This document shows positions 23,341 through 34,772 of a DNA stretch of 64,000 bases, piece by piece. Position 1 is the first letter of the stretch. Every line of letters begins with the position of its first letter. Where the stretch lies: positions 22,300,297 to 22,364,296 of the forward strand of contig OY294068.1 of the NCBI GenBank assembly GCA_958510875.1, read 5' to 3'. A program made the translations under genes and the position numbers. Below the pieces are notes generated by a model, which saw nothing but the letters and a program-made list of their open reading frames with translations, made no database searches and was not told the origin of the DNA. The DNA is from Endomychus coccineus (lineage: Eukaryota; Arthropoda; Insecta; Coleoptera; Endomychidae).

Positions 23341-24829
23341 TATTTGTAGTGTTTGACAATTGAATTGGTTGTAGTTTGTAGATTATGTTAAGATACTTAT
23401 GTGTAAAGAGGTTCACAAGTTGAATGTAGTTCTAAACACACAAATACGAACGAATTAATAAAGATTTACCACTACGAAATTTATCAAAGATGTTGCAAAG
23501 TGAGGCTGTATAAATGTCAAGTATGACGATAGTAAAGCAGATTCGAAATATCAAATAACTGATTTATAGATTGTTAACCGAGTTGAAGTCAGGTTTGAGC
23601 ATATTTATAACACGAAACGAGCAATAAAGATATTTGTCGCTTACTTTTTATCAAGATTGAGGTTTATCCCGAAGAGAGGAACTTTTATTCGGAAAGAAGC
23701 GACGGCGAATTACGCTCTACGGACAAAGAACGTCTATCCTTGAGCTGACATTCTAAGGGTCTTATCCTTGCCGTCCGATGCTCATGATTCATCCTTTCAG
23801 GGTCCAACCTTTCTCACCCCCTCGGTTAACCGGGCTCAACTCCTCCGCCAGATGAGTATCCTTTATATCCACGTCGTCCTTTACTGACGTCGTGTTCGAC
23901 CCTTATCCTCGAAACTTTCGTGCACACACAGAGAGTAAGTGCGATATTGTGGGTACGCTGCTATCCACGGAAAGCATCTCGATTAATTGACCCTCTGAAA
24001 AAACTATCACTGCTACAGGAATACGCTCTATGAACTTAAACGAACAGGTACTAAAAGCTTTCTGATGCTACAATAATGAAAGAATAACAGAGAAGGAGAT
24101 CGATAAAAAGTCAGGTTAATCTACGCGAAGATAGAACAAACCACTTCAGATACATGAAAATTAAGCGATTAATCAATTAGGATTATCTCATATAGTGAAA
24201 TGGAATCAAGTCTCTACTTCGTGATATTTTCTCCGGTGTTGAAACCTTTTTCATTATTAATAAATGGAGAACGTTGTGTTGAGAGAGTTTCCCGAATTTT
24301 CCAAAGGATATCTTTTTATATAGTCCAGTCGCTCAGGGTTTTAAAAACTTTTTTTCCGCTATTTAAAAGATAGGGTTCGATTTATACAGCTATTGGGGCA
24401 CCGAAAAAGACCCTGACATTTTTGAAGGGTCAAGTCTCCCCTGCACTCCCCCAGTTGCGAAAAACTGTTTCGAAATTGAGTTTAAAATAAAAGTTTTTAA
24501 AAATGTATTCTTATGAACAAAGTTTGGTTGCTATAACTTTTATGGGGTCTCTGAAAATCAAGTTTTAGGATACTCAAAAAATTGCAACTGTCCATAACAT
24601 GGACAGAAACTGGTTAAAGTGGGTTCAACATATATCATTCGATAGGTATTTTTAATACGAACATTCTAAACCCATACACTCTAAACCCCGTAGTTTCCTT
24701 ATTTTTTGAGTTTTCATTTTCATTACCTAACCTCACTTTTCTCTAAAGCCCTAGAAAATTCTTCTTCAAAAAATTACCATGGATCAACTTGTGCGCTAGG
24801 TTTCATCACTCTATCATAGCTTGGGACCG
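23341..24829. other. Non-coding; GC-richer block at 23640-23935
   Basis: The block at 23640-23935 is richer in GC than the surroundings and ends at GA|GTAAGT (23935). It could be a 5' untranslated exon or a promoter-proximal element, but no long frame is open. 24290-24800 shows only AT-rich repeat-like sequence. Confidence 0.3.
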
Positions 24830-25600
24830 ATAAAAAATTGTCAAAGTTTCACTCCATTTTTGATCCCGAGCCACCACACTACCGAGGCATATGTCAACAT
24901 CAGTTTGAGGATGGCTTCGAAGATCCACATTATAGTGATTGGGCTGAGCCCCCAATTGAGACCGATAGTCGTTCTGCACAACCAGAAGGCTGCAGTGAAT
25001 TTGCGGTATTGTTGTTCTAGTTGTAGTTCTGTTTCTTTCCTAAGGTAACTCTGAGGTATTTAGCTTGGTCGTTGATTTTACTTCTGACCTACTATGGTCA
25101 GTTCTCTGGTGAATTTTGGCGTAGGGGTAGTATCTCAGTAAGACAAAAGCTAAAAAAAGAGGTGTTAGGTCCGGTAATCCTGCTGGTCATTTTACAGGAG
25201 CATCATTTCCTCTTCTAATCTACCGACTTGGATAAATCGTAATTAAATACTGACGCACTGTAAACAAAAAATGTGGCGGAGCATCATCATAGTTAAACTA
25301 AATATTATGTCGTAGTAATAAGGGCAAATCATCAAGTAAAGTAGATAATGTTTCTTGCAAAATATGAAATAATTATTTCCATTTAAGTTATTTGGTATAA
25401 TAACTGGACCTATTAGGAAATTGTCATTAATTCCTCCCCACATATTAACTTTAAATTCATGTTGGTAATGAGTAACTTTTTTTGCATGGGGAATATATAT
25501 GTTCATTATGTAAGTTAGTTGCACCAGATCATGTAAATGAAGCTTCGTCGGTATCTAACAAAGATTTTTCGACTTATTTGAAAAAATTAAAAAAAATTTT
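24830..25600 (-). pseudogene. mariner-like transposase relic (DUF4817-type family)
   Basis: Reading the minus strand and allowing frameshifts: TDEASFT (first catalytic Asp) near 25545, NLHNEHIYSP, VNMWGGINDNFLIGPVIIPN, NLNGNNYF, then DDAPPHF (second Asp) near 25270, PSRWIRRGNDAPVKWPAGLP followed by DLTP (third Asp). These match, in order, the transposases of insect Tc1/mariner-like elements whose N-terminus is the DUF4817 domain. N- and C-termini are eroded, and several frame changes are needed. No TIRs found. Confidence 0.7.
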
Positions 25601-26520
25601 TGAAGCACTCTAGAGCCCAAACTAAGGATCTTTGCATATAGGTAAGTTAATTACTAGCAACATCAAGTTTTATAATATGCGTGTTATTTTTAAAATGTAC
25701 TCTCATTCTATTGAATCTTGCATTAGGTATCACATTTATAAATAATTATTCAACTTAGGTGTGTCCAATATGAATCCTGATTTCAATTATAGTACATCCA
25801 ATTAACGATATAAACAGAATAACAAGAACAAGTATAGTAATATGAAAACTGATTCCTTCTTGTTGATTGTTTTTATTGTTTTGTCTATTAGTCCAGTCAA
25901 TGAGGGGTTTCACTTCTCATTTGAGTTCTATGTAAATGAAACCATGTACAATGGGTTAGTAATGATGTCAATAGAAAACTTGCGGAATCCGTAACTTGTA
26001 GAATTTAGGTGAAAATGAAAAAAAAGTATAAAACAAACAAAAATTTGAAGAAAAAAAATGTATTTTGTACAATGACGATAAGGATGTATAAATAAATTGA
26101 AGAAATTTAAAAAAAGACTCAAGGTGGGATTAAACCCGAGGTATTATCCAAAAAAAGTGTCCTTCTTACAAGTGTTTTTTAATCATTATACCGAAACAAA
26201 TGGAATTTTGGGAACGTTATTGATTAAAAGAAGTCCTATTTTAACCCTCTATATCACTTCCCACAGTTTTATCATTGAAAATAAAACAAACAAAAAATTA
26301 CCTGTAGAATTGTCTATTATTGCAGTTTAAAAATTTGTTTTAACATTTAAAAATGGTTTCTAAATATGTATTCGATATTTTTTTACAATAATACATATGA
26401 ATTCAACCTATTTTAAAATTTTTTTGATATTCTTTAATGTACTAAAAACGTTATAAATCTGTTGTCGCCAAGAACTGTCTAACTCGGAAATTAAAATTTT
26501 TAAAATTTTTTTCTGAACAT
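25601..26520. other. No recognisable feature
   Basis: AT-rich DNA. The short open stretches at 25928-26122 and 26097-26330 have no recognised similarity. Confidence 0.45.
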
Positions 26521-26968
26521 TTCGAATTATATTTGAATTAGTTTTAATTAAATTAAGACAAAATTTAGAAATGTATATACATTATTCGTTCTCATCATCA
26601 TCACCGTCATCTTCATTATTATCATTATTGTTACAATAAAATGTGGTTGCCCAAATGGCTGCACTGATAAATGTGGGTGTATGTAAAAAAATATGGATTG
26701 TTCACCAGCATGATTAAATTGTGTGGGGAACTGTTCCAAAAATTTTAGAAAAAATAATCTTCAAGAAGAAAATGATGGTGAATGTGATGATAATAGAATT
26801 GAAAATGAAGAGGACACCGATGAAGATATTTTTACACCATTTTATTGTAACAATGATGATAATAATAAAGATGATGATGATGATGATGGTGAGAACAACG
26901 AATAATGTATATATAATATTTAAAAATTTTGTCTTGATTTAATTGAAACTAATTTAGATATAATTTGA
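26521..26968. repeat. Inverted duplication of an ORF 3' end with acidic tail
   Basis: Arms 26521-26641 and 26841-26968 are inverted copies. Each encodes, outward, the same peptide end (FYCNN(N/D)DNN then an Asp/Glu run and stop) followed by similar AT-rich 3' sequence. Between them the plus strand also reads CGCPNGCTDKCGC, NMDCSP and CVGNCSKN, a Cys-rich pattern reminiscent of CXC-type domains, before the acidic tail. Premature stops break it. It looks like the 3' end of a mobile-element or host ORF, copied and inverted. Confidence 0.55.
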
Positions 26969-26989
26969 GATATTTTTTTTTATTTATTT

Positions 26990-27330
26990 GAGAATATAAC
27001 CTTTCCTTGACATAAAAAAACATTTATCCAGGTTCTAATTATCCGAAAATGACTCTAATCTGGAATATTTAGAAAACTTTTATTTTTTTGTTAATTTGTT
27101 AACTAACAAATTGATATAAATATTGAATAAACACTGTTTATCGCTCATATAAAAAAGCAGGTAGGGTGTATCTGCTTAAAATCAATGGAAAATAGCGTTT
27201 CAAATTTTTTTCCCACTATTTATTGTTTATTAACAAAATGAAAAATTTGTCAAAGACCAAAAGTGGTGAGCTTTGATCTAGGTGTCAAGACGAATCGAAT
27301 AAGCCCTTACAGATGAAAATCGGTCCAGAA
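26990..27330. repeat. Diverged arm of the 38733-41299 foldback family
   Basis: Shares, in order, ATTATCCGAAAATGACTCTA, TGTTAATTTGTTAACTAACA, ATCAATGGAAAATAGCG, TTATTGTTTATTAACAA and ACGAATCGAATAAGCCC with the right arm of the large foldback element. Only one arm is recognisable here. Confidence 0.6.
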
Positions 27331-28783
27331 GAAAAAAATTTAGTTCGTCAGGTCGATTTTGGGCTTCACTTACAGGACTACAAGGTCTCATCGAAATTCA
27401 TTCTGTAGATCTGAAATAAGAGATTTTGGTCGATTTAGCGCTTCGTGGCTGGACTTTATAATAGAGAAGAGAAGCCTAACAAAATGCGCCCTACTTATTT
27501 CCTTCATTATCACTATCATTACGCGAAAGTGATAAATCTGTAACACAAATGTGAAGCTGATAGATCACAATGAATTACTAAAAATGGCATGACTTATTCG
27601 GTAATAAATATTTACTGAATTATGACCAACGGTAATAGATACACACATTAATAACTGATTAGTTTGATTTATGTTTTAATGATTATTCATATGTGATGTT
27701 AAACAAACACGACGTGTATTCACGTAATTGAATAATCACTTAAATGCACGTAAATCAGACTGTGGGGTTACGTACGTGTAATACGAGATGCGGGAGCGGG
27801 ACCCGGCTTTCCTGCGCGCCGCTCTCACACCCGCACCCGTCCGTCCCAAACAAACAACTCACTTCAAACACCGACGTAATACCGTACCCCGGACGGACCT
27901 CAGGCTTCCACATAGTTCCCTTATCTACTCTACTCTAGCCCTAATATTCACGGCAAACATACCATGTGTCAAAGGGATTTCAAATACATTACTCAACCCG
28001 TATTATGTATCCAAGAAAATAACTTATTCCGACCTACGTTCTAATTTTAAATGTTTGTTGTTACCTACGTCACAACAAACGAAGATTAAATGGTCTTCCA
28101 AATGACAAATAACCTGACGATTTTGTTGCTGCATTGTGGATTTTTGCCAAATTAAAATTAGCGATTAGGGATGGCAAAAATTATAAATATATTGATATAT
28201 CGATGTTCAAAAGGAATATATGTCGATACATTCGATAAATTGATATAAATGTATCGATATTTTCGATATGTCGATACTTACTTGAATTTCGTAAGAATTT
28301 GACTAATTAAGTATTATTTTCAAAAGAAAATAAAAGTACAAATTTAATGACATTGTTTATTCATGATTTCATGATATGAACAAGGTAAAAGAATAAAATA
28401 TATTATAAATATAGGGAAAAATGCAAATAATTCCAATCAATAATAAAAAAAAAACAATTCAATTCCAGTATTCAGATTTTGTCATTCCCACTCGTTATTC
28501 AGAGATGATAAACGGCGGGACAAAACTTTGACGCTACTTATCACAGGTGTCACTGGAGTCGACAACAACTTTGCTCCGTAGTATGGGCACATAGCATCGG
28601 TCGTAATTCTCAGAAGTCAAGTTGAATCTACACGTTACAAGTAATTTAAAGTATTTATAACCAAATCTAACATAACAAACATTAACGAGTTTAACGAGTG
28701 AGGGAACTTTTTTTTCAATGTTTTAACTGTAAAAATACTCCATAATCGATCTGAGGCTGATTATTTACAAACCTTATCAGTAT
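27331..28783. other. Non-coding; GC-rich patch 27700-28060 and TATCGATA-rich patch 28190-28280
   Basis: 27700-28060 is GC-richer, with a short open frame (27788-28105) that I do not recognise. 28190-28280 contains repeated ATATCGAT / TATCGATA / TCGATATGTCGATA strings. No transposon ORF is visible. Confidence 0.35.
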
Positions 28784-28866
28784 TATTGATGATTCTTGAC
28801 CTAGGTATGAATTATATATAAAATTCTCGGGAAATAGGCCACACTAACACATATGCTTATTATTTT

Positions 28867-28910
28867 CGTCTTCACGTACGTTTCGGTCTCACGACCATCC
28901 TCAGAAGACG
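28867..28910 (-). ncRNA. Hammerhead ribozyme-like motif, inverted arm
   Basis: Read on the minus strand: GTCTT, CTGAGGA (fits CTGANGA), T, helix II GGTC/GACC with GTGA loop, GAAA, CGTACGTG, AAGAC. Stem I is perfect. The cleavage position is G, which is normally not permitted, so activity is doubtful. Confidence 0.55.
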
Positions 28911-28961
28911 TATCACTTCGATTGCAAAAATGTAAATATTTTAACTAAGTGAACCAATTAT

Positions 28962-29072
28962 TATAAAAGATCTATTATGGAGACGATTCACATAAAACGT
29001 GACTCCAAGTCTGTAAATGATGGAACAGATATTCAATCATTAAGTCAAATTCACACTAATTTAATTGAATAA
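28962..29072 (+). pseudogene. PLE ORF C-terminus (37 codons, ends at stop)
   Basis: Reads YKRSIMETIHIKRDSKSV, then NDGTDIQSLSQIHTNLIE and TAA. This is the conserved tail after the GIY-YIG domain of Penelope-like proteins (E.IHIK...N..TD...LS.IY). The same tail is readable at 49240-49370 (minus strand) and begins at 49920-49955 (plus strand). All upstream coding sequence is missing, replaced by the inverted terminal copy. Confidence 0.75.
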
Positions 29073-29116
29073 AACTCTTGCAAATTCCTACATGCGTCTT
29101 TATAATATTAAAAGTA

Positions 29117-30083
29117 CCGGGATATCAAGAATTATCTTGGTCAAGGGTGGTTGTGGAATCTAAAACGTGTGTCTTACTTTACGTTTGAAATAATTATGTC
29201 ACTGTAACACTGGCACCATCAATAACCTATAAATTTCATACCTATTTATTTCAGTTGTAAAACGATAATGAACTACAAATTATGAAATAATTAAGTGAAC
29301 TTTGAACCTTTTCAGAGGTCGTGATAGTGACAATCCGGGTCAAAAACTGTTTTAAAATAGTTAATTTTCCGTAAATCGAATGACGTTCACGTGAGAAGCC
29401 CGGAGAACGCGAGTTAGAAAAGTGCAAACTGGTTGTACCTAATACGGCTTTACGACGACTTTTCGCGTGCCGTTTTCGCTCCATGTAGTTAAATTTAGTA
29501 TCGGACCGTGCCCGACGGCCCTTCTTTTTTCGATAAATGTCGATTAAATAGGAAAATTTAATTAAAACATTTTGAGCTATTCTCAGATCTCAGCTACGCG
29601 CGTCTAATGTGCGACGTACCAAAGGGAATTTTCTCGCGACTAAAATATACACGAAGCGGGTAAAAGCTAGCGGCCCATAGCCAAAAACACTTTTTTACAA
29701 CTGGCGCCGCTCGCACGGGGCAAGAAACGGCTCCAAATTAACAAGACCGAGGTAAAATGTATAAACTCTAACTTACGAGCAGCGAGCTCCTCGAGGCATA
29801 TGTCAAAATGATTTCATTCGTAGCTAATTACATAGGAAGTCTGGCGTTCATGCAATCATGTTTTTAGATAATTCGAACCTTCTAATCTCGATAGGCCACG
29901 TGAAAATCCCGGAGTCCAAAGCGCTAAAGACTTCTGAATGTTACAATATTCTTATAAAATTGCGAAATTTCGCACTTTTAGAAACTTCAAATTTACTATG
30001 ACATAATTATTTCAAACGTAAAGTAAGACACACATTTTAGATTCCACAACCACCCTTGATCAAGATAATTTTTGATATCCCGG
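29117..30083. mobile_element. DNA transposon A, non-autonomous, CCGGGATATC ends
   Basis: Starts CCGGGATATCAAGAATTATC and ends with GATAATTTTTGATATCCCGG, flanked by TA on both sides (29115-29116, 30084-30085). TIRs are about 75 bp. It is 967 bp and nearly the same throughout as transposon C (34773-35733). The unoccupied target is seen in the related PLE insert near 8428 (AAAAGTATATTTTTTAGG), which confirms the boundaries. A minus-strand open stretch (29484-29251) is shared with C but is no recognisable transposase. Confidence 0.85.
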
Positions 30084-30428
30084 TATATTTTAGGTAGAAT
30101 GTTCAAAAGCAATATTTCTAATAAGGTCTGACAACCTTTTTCTATTACCTCATAAGTCTTCAACATCTGGTTAGAGAATGGATACTCGAACTTTATAATT
30201 TTAGTTCAGTTCTTGAGTCGTATTACATACTGTGGTTCGATATGTGTTTCGAGCTTATAAGAATATTGCTTAGCAGCGGATTCTTAATTTATATACTTAA
30301 AACATTAATTAATAATTTCGATTGTTCGTGTTTCTGTTCGTTTTGGCGACTTGGGCGTTATTAATTGAAATTAATGCGATAAGGACTTGTGGTGACAGAT
30401 TCATAAATCACGTTTTTTACAGTGATAC

Positions 30429-30470
30429 GTCTTCTGATGATGATCGTGAGACCGAAACGTACGTAAAGAC
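30429..30470 (+). ncRNA. Hammerhead ribozyme-like motif
   Basis: GTCTT, CTGATGA, T, GATC/GACC with GTGA loop (one A-C mismatch), GAAA, CGTACG, TA, AAGAC. Stem I is perfect, the core is intact and the cleavage triplet is GTA. Helix II is weakened. Confidence 0.6.
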
Positions 30471-30537
30471 GAAAATAATAAGCATATGTGTTAGTATAAC
30501 CTATTGCCCGTGAATTTTATATATACCTCATCAGTCT

Positions 30538-31489
30538 GTTATGGCAAGTAATGGATTTAGATTGAAAATGTTTATCTTTACACAAACACTTAAAGCACGG
30601 AGTATTTCACCGCAAGTTATGGTTGTGTTTCAAATTTTATTACTTTATCGAAATGTCAAGAATGTTCCAAGTCTAAAGTCTCAAAAATATCCCACGACTG
30701 ATTGGATCGGACATGAAAATGACCAGAAAAGTTTTCCACTAACAATTATTGACGGGTCTCGCGTAGCAGTCCAAAAATAGTGGTATTGGCTCGTCGAACG
30801 CTCTTGATTCTTGTGGCATTAACCTCATGTCAATTAATCGTTGTGTATCGTTTTGTTAACATAGTCTTGAGTCTTGCATCGATTTGCCGATGGCACAGAT
30901 TGAATTTACGGCAGCATTTAGATCCATTACTTAAAGCTATAAAGCTACATTCTCCTTCAGATTATTCCCCGAGGCCCTAAAATAATTCATCAATAAAGAT
31001 TTGTATCGGAAAGCGGAAGATAATTCTATTCCTTTATGATGTCTGTATTATACATAATCATTTTGTGTCATCGAGTTAATGATATGCACGCAGACATCGA
31101 ATTCTTTTAATATTCATAATTTTCAGCTCAGATTCAGGTACTGCTGTCATTAATATTCTCTATTATATATTTTTTTTACTAATTGAGTTTATAAATAACT
31201 CCACTCAACTGACATTTTCTCATGGACGCCATGTTCAATTTTAGCGGTTTTCTTTCCCTTAGATTTTCTTCGATATACCGCACTTTATAATTAAATTGAT
31301 ATTAAGGTAAAAAAAAGAAAATAAGTTTATTAGAATTTGGAGCAAATTTCTCACGCGGTGGCGTGGGAAAATAAGCTTTGCCAGGCTTTCGTCTTTCGCG
31401 GTGCATATCAAAATAAACATTCACAGAACTATGGGTATTTCCTTGGTTTTTGATAACACTGTGGTGTTCAGTGGCAGTCAGTTGCGATC
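30538..31489. other. No recognisable feature
   Basis: Short open stretches at 30541-30780 and 30780-30980 have no recognised similarity. Sequence is otherwise AT-rich. Confidence 0.45.
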
Positions 31490-32062
31490 ACGGTCGTATA
31501 TACAGGTCTGGGAACTCGAGGCTGTTTCCTATGTGAGAAGTGAGTCCGCTAAGCATCAGCTGTGGCTTGGTACCAAAAGGGTGGTGCATGAGTCGACCGT
31601 GTTCTCTGGCAACTGTCATTGTTGATTTGTGAACACAAGGAATACCGGCGTTTTTAGAAAAAAATTACGAAACCCATTGTGCCGAAATGCAAAACGGGGT
31701 ACAAAAGTTTAAAGCAAGAAACTTCTGTTTTTAAAGTGCCGAAAGATTCGGAAATGCGGAAACAGTGGATGCTTGCGATTCCGGAAAGAAATCGTTTTAA
31801 CGAGGTCTTTTATGTGTGCGAAAAAGGGGAAGTTATTTTCAAGGTGAGTAATACATTTTTACAAGAGTAACAGTTCTATGCCTCTCTCAAATCAGAATAG
31901 TAAATATTGCGTTACGAGAAAAATTATTTTACTTAATAATGTGATTGTTGTCATACTTCGATCCAAGCGCTAGCTTTTGGCTGAGCGAGGGACTACGAGT
32001 TTGGCGACATGTAAGAGACTCGTGTCAAACAATAGAGTTCCCAGACCTGTATGTACGACCGT
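31490..32062 (+). mobile_element. Candidate THAP-bearing element with 28-bp inverted ends
   Basis: 31490-31517 and 32035-32062 are inverted repeats matching at 27 of 28 positions (ACGGTCGTATATACAGGTCT and GGGAACTC at the left). A THAP-domain coding segment lies between. P-superfamily transposases start with THAP domains, so this may be a non-autonomous P-like element. No 8-bp target duplication is visible, and the transposase body is absent. Confidence 0.5.
31679..31842 (+). pseudogene. THAP domain N-terminal exon, start codon lost
   Basis: Translation from 31679 gives PKCKTGYKS after the first codon, then FKVPKDSEMRKQW, AIPERNRF and VCEK. This fits the C2CH THAP zinc-finger layout: Cys near residue 4, a VPKD turn, W about residue 30 and C near 47. 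The position of the expected Met is GTG, and an in-frame TAG lies seven codons upstream, so no ATG is available. A donor CAAG|GTGAGT follows at 31843; the expected His of the finger would be supplied by a later exon or is lost. No later exon is recognised before the right inverted repeat at 32035. Confidence 0.65.
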
Positions 32063-32976
32063 CATTAGAGCAAATCTTAACTGTCAAAACACGCACAAAA
32101 CACAACATAAACATTGTATGTTTGACAGATTAAAAATATTTACTTACTTTAAGAGCAAAGCCTACTTGGCAAAAAGTGCGGAAACCAATTTTAGGGACTA
32201 ATATGGCCTGTAATTCGAACACTATATTATTAATGTTATTAGGTAATTATTTTTGATTTTCAAATAAAGTGAATGTAGCATTAAAAAATATTGTTATTTA
32301 ATACTGTCCAAATGTTCACCAATTCCCAATTAACTTATTTTTCTTCTTTTTTTGACATTAATGTTGAGCTAATCACAATGTGTGGTACATCGATGTAAAG
32401 CTGAGGAGGTTCTCTTTCGAAAACTGCTAATATCAAATATGGGGTCCATAAGAAAATCTAAAGTTGATGATGGTTCCAGAAAACTGAAAGGTTCTGCTCA
32501 AAGTCTGACCAAACAGACTTATCTGACGTGAAAAGTTTCTCCTAAGTTTTCTCTAAATTCTCAAGAATAAAGAAATTACAATGCATCATTTAAGTTTTCC
32601 AAAATATGTCAAAACCCAAATCGGTTAGAAGCGATCTGCAAGATCCGTTGACCTACTAACTGAATTTTTTGGAAGTTTCTCCATTTAATCGTTTTTCTAT
32701 CTATTACGGTTTCCGACATCCCAATACGGTCATGACCAATTTCGGACATTTCAAATCAATATTCACAGTAAAAAGTTCGATGGAATCTTCTAATGTGATA
32801 CAATGCTAGTTTTGTGCCTTCCAACATCTCAAATATGTTTTCAAATATCCCTCCCAAAGAATGTCAAATGTTGATCACAAAAGTAAAAATCACATATTAA
32901 CATTTTTCTTGTGGTGTAGTAGTCAGTGTGCCATCATCTTTAAACATATAGTATATCGACAGTGCAAACTCTTTTA
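32063..32976. other. No recognisable feature
   Basis: AT-rich non-coding DNA between the THAP element and transposon B. Confidence 0.5.
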
Positions 32977-32978
32977 TA

Positions 32979-33769
32979 CCGGGATATCAAAAACTATCTT
33001 GGTCAAGGGTGGTTGTGGAATCTAAAACGTGTGTCTTACTTTACGTTTGAAATAATTATGTCACTGTCACACTGACATCATCAATAACCTACAAATTTCA
33101 TACCTATTTATTTCTGTTGTAAAACAATAATGAACTACAAATTATGAAATAACGGTTTTAGTAACAAGAAAAACTAAATTACAGTAATTGTTGGAAATGT
33201 CCCCCGTTTTGTTCGATGCACAAGTTGACGCGCATCCTCATACTGTGAAAACCGTTTTGCAGCATTTCTGGCGTTACGGTTGTACATTGCTGAACTATTC
33301 TTTGTTGTAAGGCACGCATAAAAATTGTCCGATAATATTGCCACGTTTGGGAAGTGCTCTCGAAAATTGTCCAAACACAAACGTTGACTGTATTGCCAAT
33401 TTCCATTAACTAGCGCACCCGTTCGAAAATAGGCTTCAATCATGAAAATTTTGTGCTGTGTGGTAAGAGGCATGAATCAAAAACTGGATTAGAAAATTTC
33501 AGCACAATGACTTAACAGATTCTGACACAACAAAACATATTCAAAAATTTAAAGTAAGACACACGTTTTATATTCCACAACCACCCTTGACCAAGATAAT
33601 TTTCAATTTGTAGTTCATTATTGTTTTACAACTGAAATAAATAGGTATGAAATTTGTAAGTTATTGATCATGTCAGTGTGACAGTAACATAATTATTTCA
33701 AACGTAAAGTAAGACACACGTTTTAGATTCCACAACCACCCTTGACCAAGATAATTTTTGATATCCCGG
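32979..33769. mobile_element. DNA transposon B, transposase-deleted, CCGGGATATC ends
   Basis: Starts CCGGGATATCAAAAACTATC and ends GATATCCCGG with TA on each side (32977-32978 and 33770-33771). TIRs extend about 165 bp, longer than in A and C. Inside the right TIR, 33551-33604 repeats the outer TIR segment AAAGTAAGACACACG and following bases, so the end is partly duplicated. The interior retains the two ends of a transposase (33174-33473), making B an internal-deletion derivative of an autonomous element. Confidence 0.82.
33174..33473 (-). pseudogene. Tc1/mariner-like transposase, N- and C-terminus fused
   Basis: The minus-strand start at 33473 gives MPLTTQHKIFMIEAYFRTGA and WQYSQRLCLDNFREHFPN, the N-terminal helix-turn-helix region of a widespread insect mariner-like transposase. 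In a second frame, close behind, VTPEMLQN, VNLCIEQNGGHFQQLL is that protein's extreme C-terminus. The catalytic DDE/D core is missing. The fusion identifies the family that mobilised elements A, B and C, because all three share the same terminal sequence. Confidence 0.78.
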
Positions 33770-33771
33770 TA

Positions 33772-34770
33772 GTTTATCTGTGTTACACAATTTGTATCCG
33801 AATTTAACAGTTTTCATTTTGATGTAATTATGAAGTTATTAGTTTTAATTTGGTTTCCCAACAAAAATAAACCCACCCTTCGTCCTTCAGTAAGGAATTA
33901 GCCGTGAAGCGATTATGTGCCTATAGCGAGATATACCCATTAAACTTCGGTTCGTTCCATATTATCCATCCACCTCGTCCTAAATACACTACACAAGGAG
34001 CGGACGGAGGGTTGGCAGTTCGTAGATAAAGGAACCCCTTCACATACGTACATATACACACTCACACACACATACAACCTCCCTTTCTGCCAATATCATC
34101 ACTATACTCTGACATTTGAAGCAGACGAGCGACCTCCTATACCCATGCACCCTTATCTGTGGGGGTGTATAGCAATAACGTACGCGCCCGACACCCCACT
34201 AATCAATCTACTCCGCCACCCCTTCTCCGTCCTTTATGCTCTTCTCAAAGATCTATCAAATAAGGGTACTCGACTGTGCCGGACAATCCGACGAAACAGA
34301 GTCTAATGTTATATTGAAGTAATGAAGAAACAAAAATCTAGCTCTAGTCTCGTATTGCCATGAAATTATGATAGATTTTCTGACCCAGTTACGTATTATA
34401 TTGATTTCTCAGGAGATAGGTCATTCAAAATACAGTTGGTCTCATCCAGAAGACTCGATTAATACGAAACGCTGGTGTATTGACAGAAAATAGTCAAGCA
34501 TATAACTATAGATGTCATTGAGGCACATATGATAATACATATAGCAGAGAAAATCACAAATATTTACAACAAATTAGATATAATGTTGCTCGGCCTTGAA
34601 TATCACTTAGATCATCAATGGAGGGAAGTCCCATTTGATGATGAAGTTCTTATTGTATTCACTAGCTATTTCAAAACTCCAATTCTTCACACCTGTTATG
34701 TTCTGTCTCAGTAGGAAATATTCACATACATATGCCGAATCTCTCAACATTGGTGATAATGACGTTCATA
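33772..34770. other. Non-coding; GC-rich block 33880-34330
   Basis: 33880-34330 is GC-richer with CA/CACACA runs near 34045-34075. No long frame or repeat partner is seen. Might be regulatory or a non-coding exon; unsupported. Confidence 0.3.
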
Positions 34771-34772
34771 TA

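Larger units (their letters stand above)
28784..30524 (+). mobile_element. Truncated Penelope-like element with inverted 5' tail
   Basis: Flanked by near-identical ACCTTATCAGTAT (28771-28783) and ACCTCATCAGTCT (30525-30537). From the left: an inverted copy of the PLE end (ATTATATATAAAATTCTCGG, hammerhead-like motif on the minus strand), the PLE ORF C-terminus (28962-29072), a 3' untranslated region interrupted by DNA transposon A (29117-30083), then the terminal region with a plus-strand hammerhead-like motif and TTTTATATATA at the end. Without the transposon the PLE is about 770 bp, heavily 5'-truncated. Confidence 0.8.

Noticed and set aside
26721..26942. Asp-rich or Met/Ile-rich open frames
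   Set aside because: They come from GAT/ATC microsatellite-like sequence in the inverted duplication; only the Cys-rich/acidic frame is worth noting.
29251..29484. Minus-strand open frame in transposon A, with a counterpart in C
   Set aside because: Conserved only because A and C are recent sister copies; it shows no transposase motif and is shorter than any expected gene.
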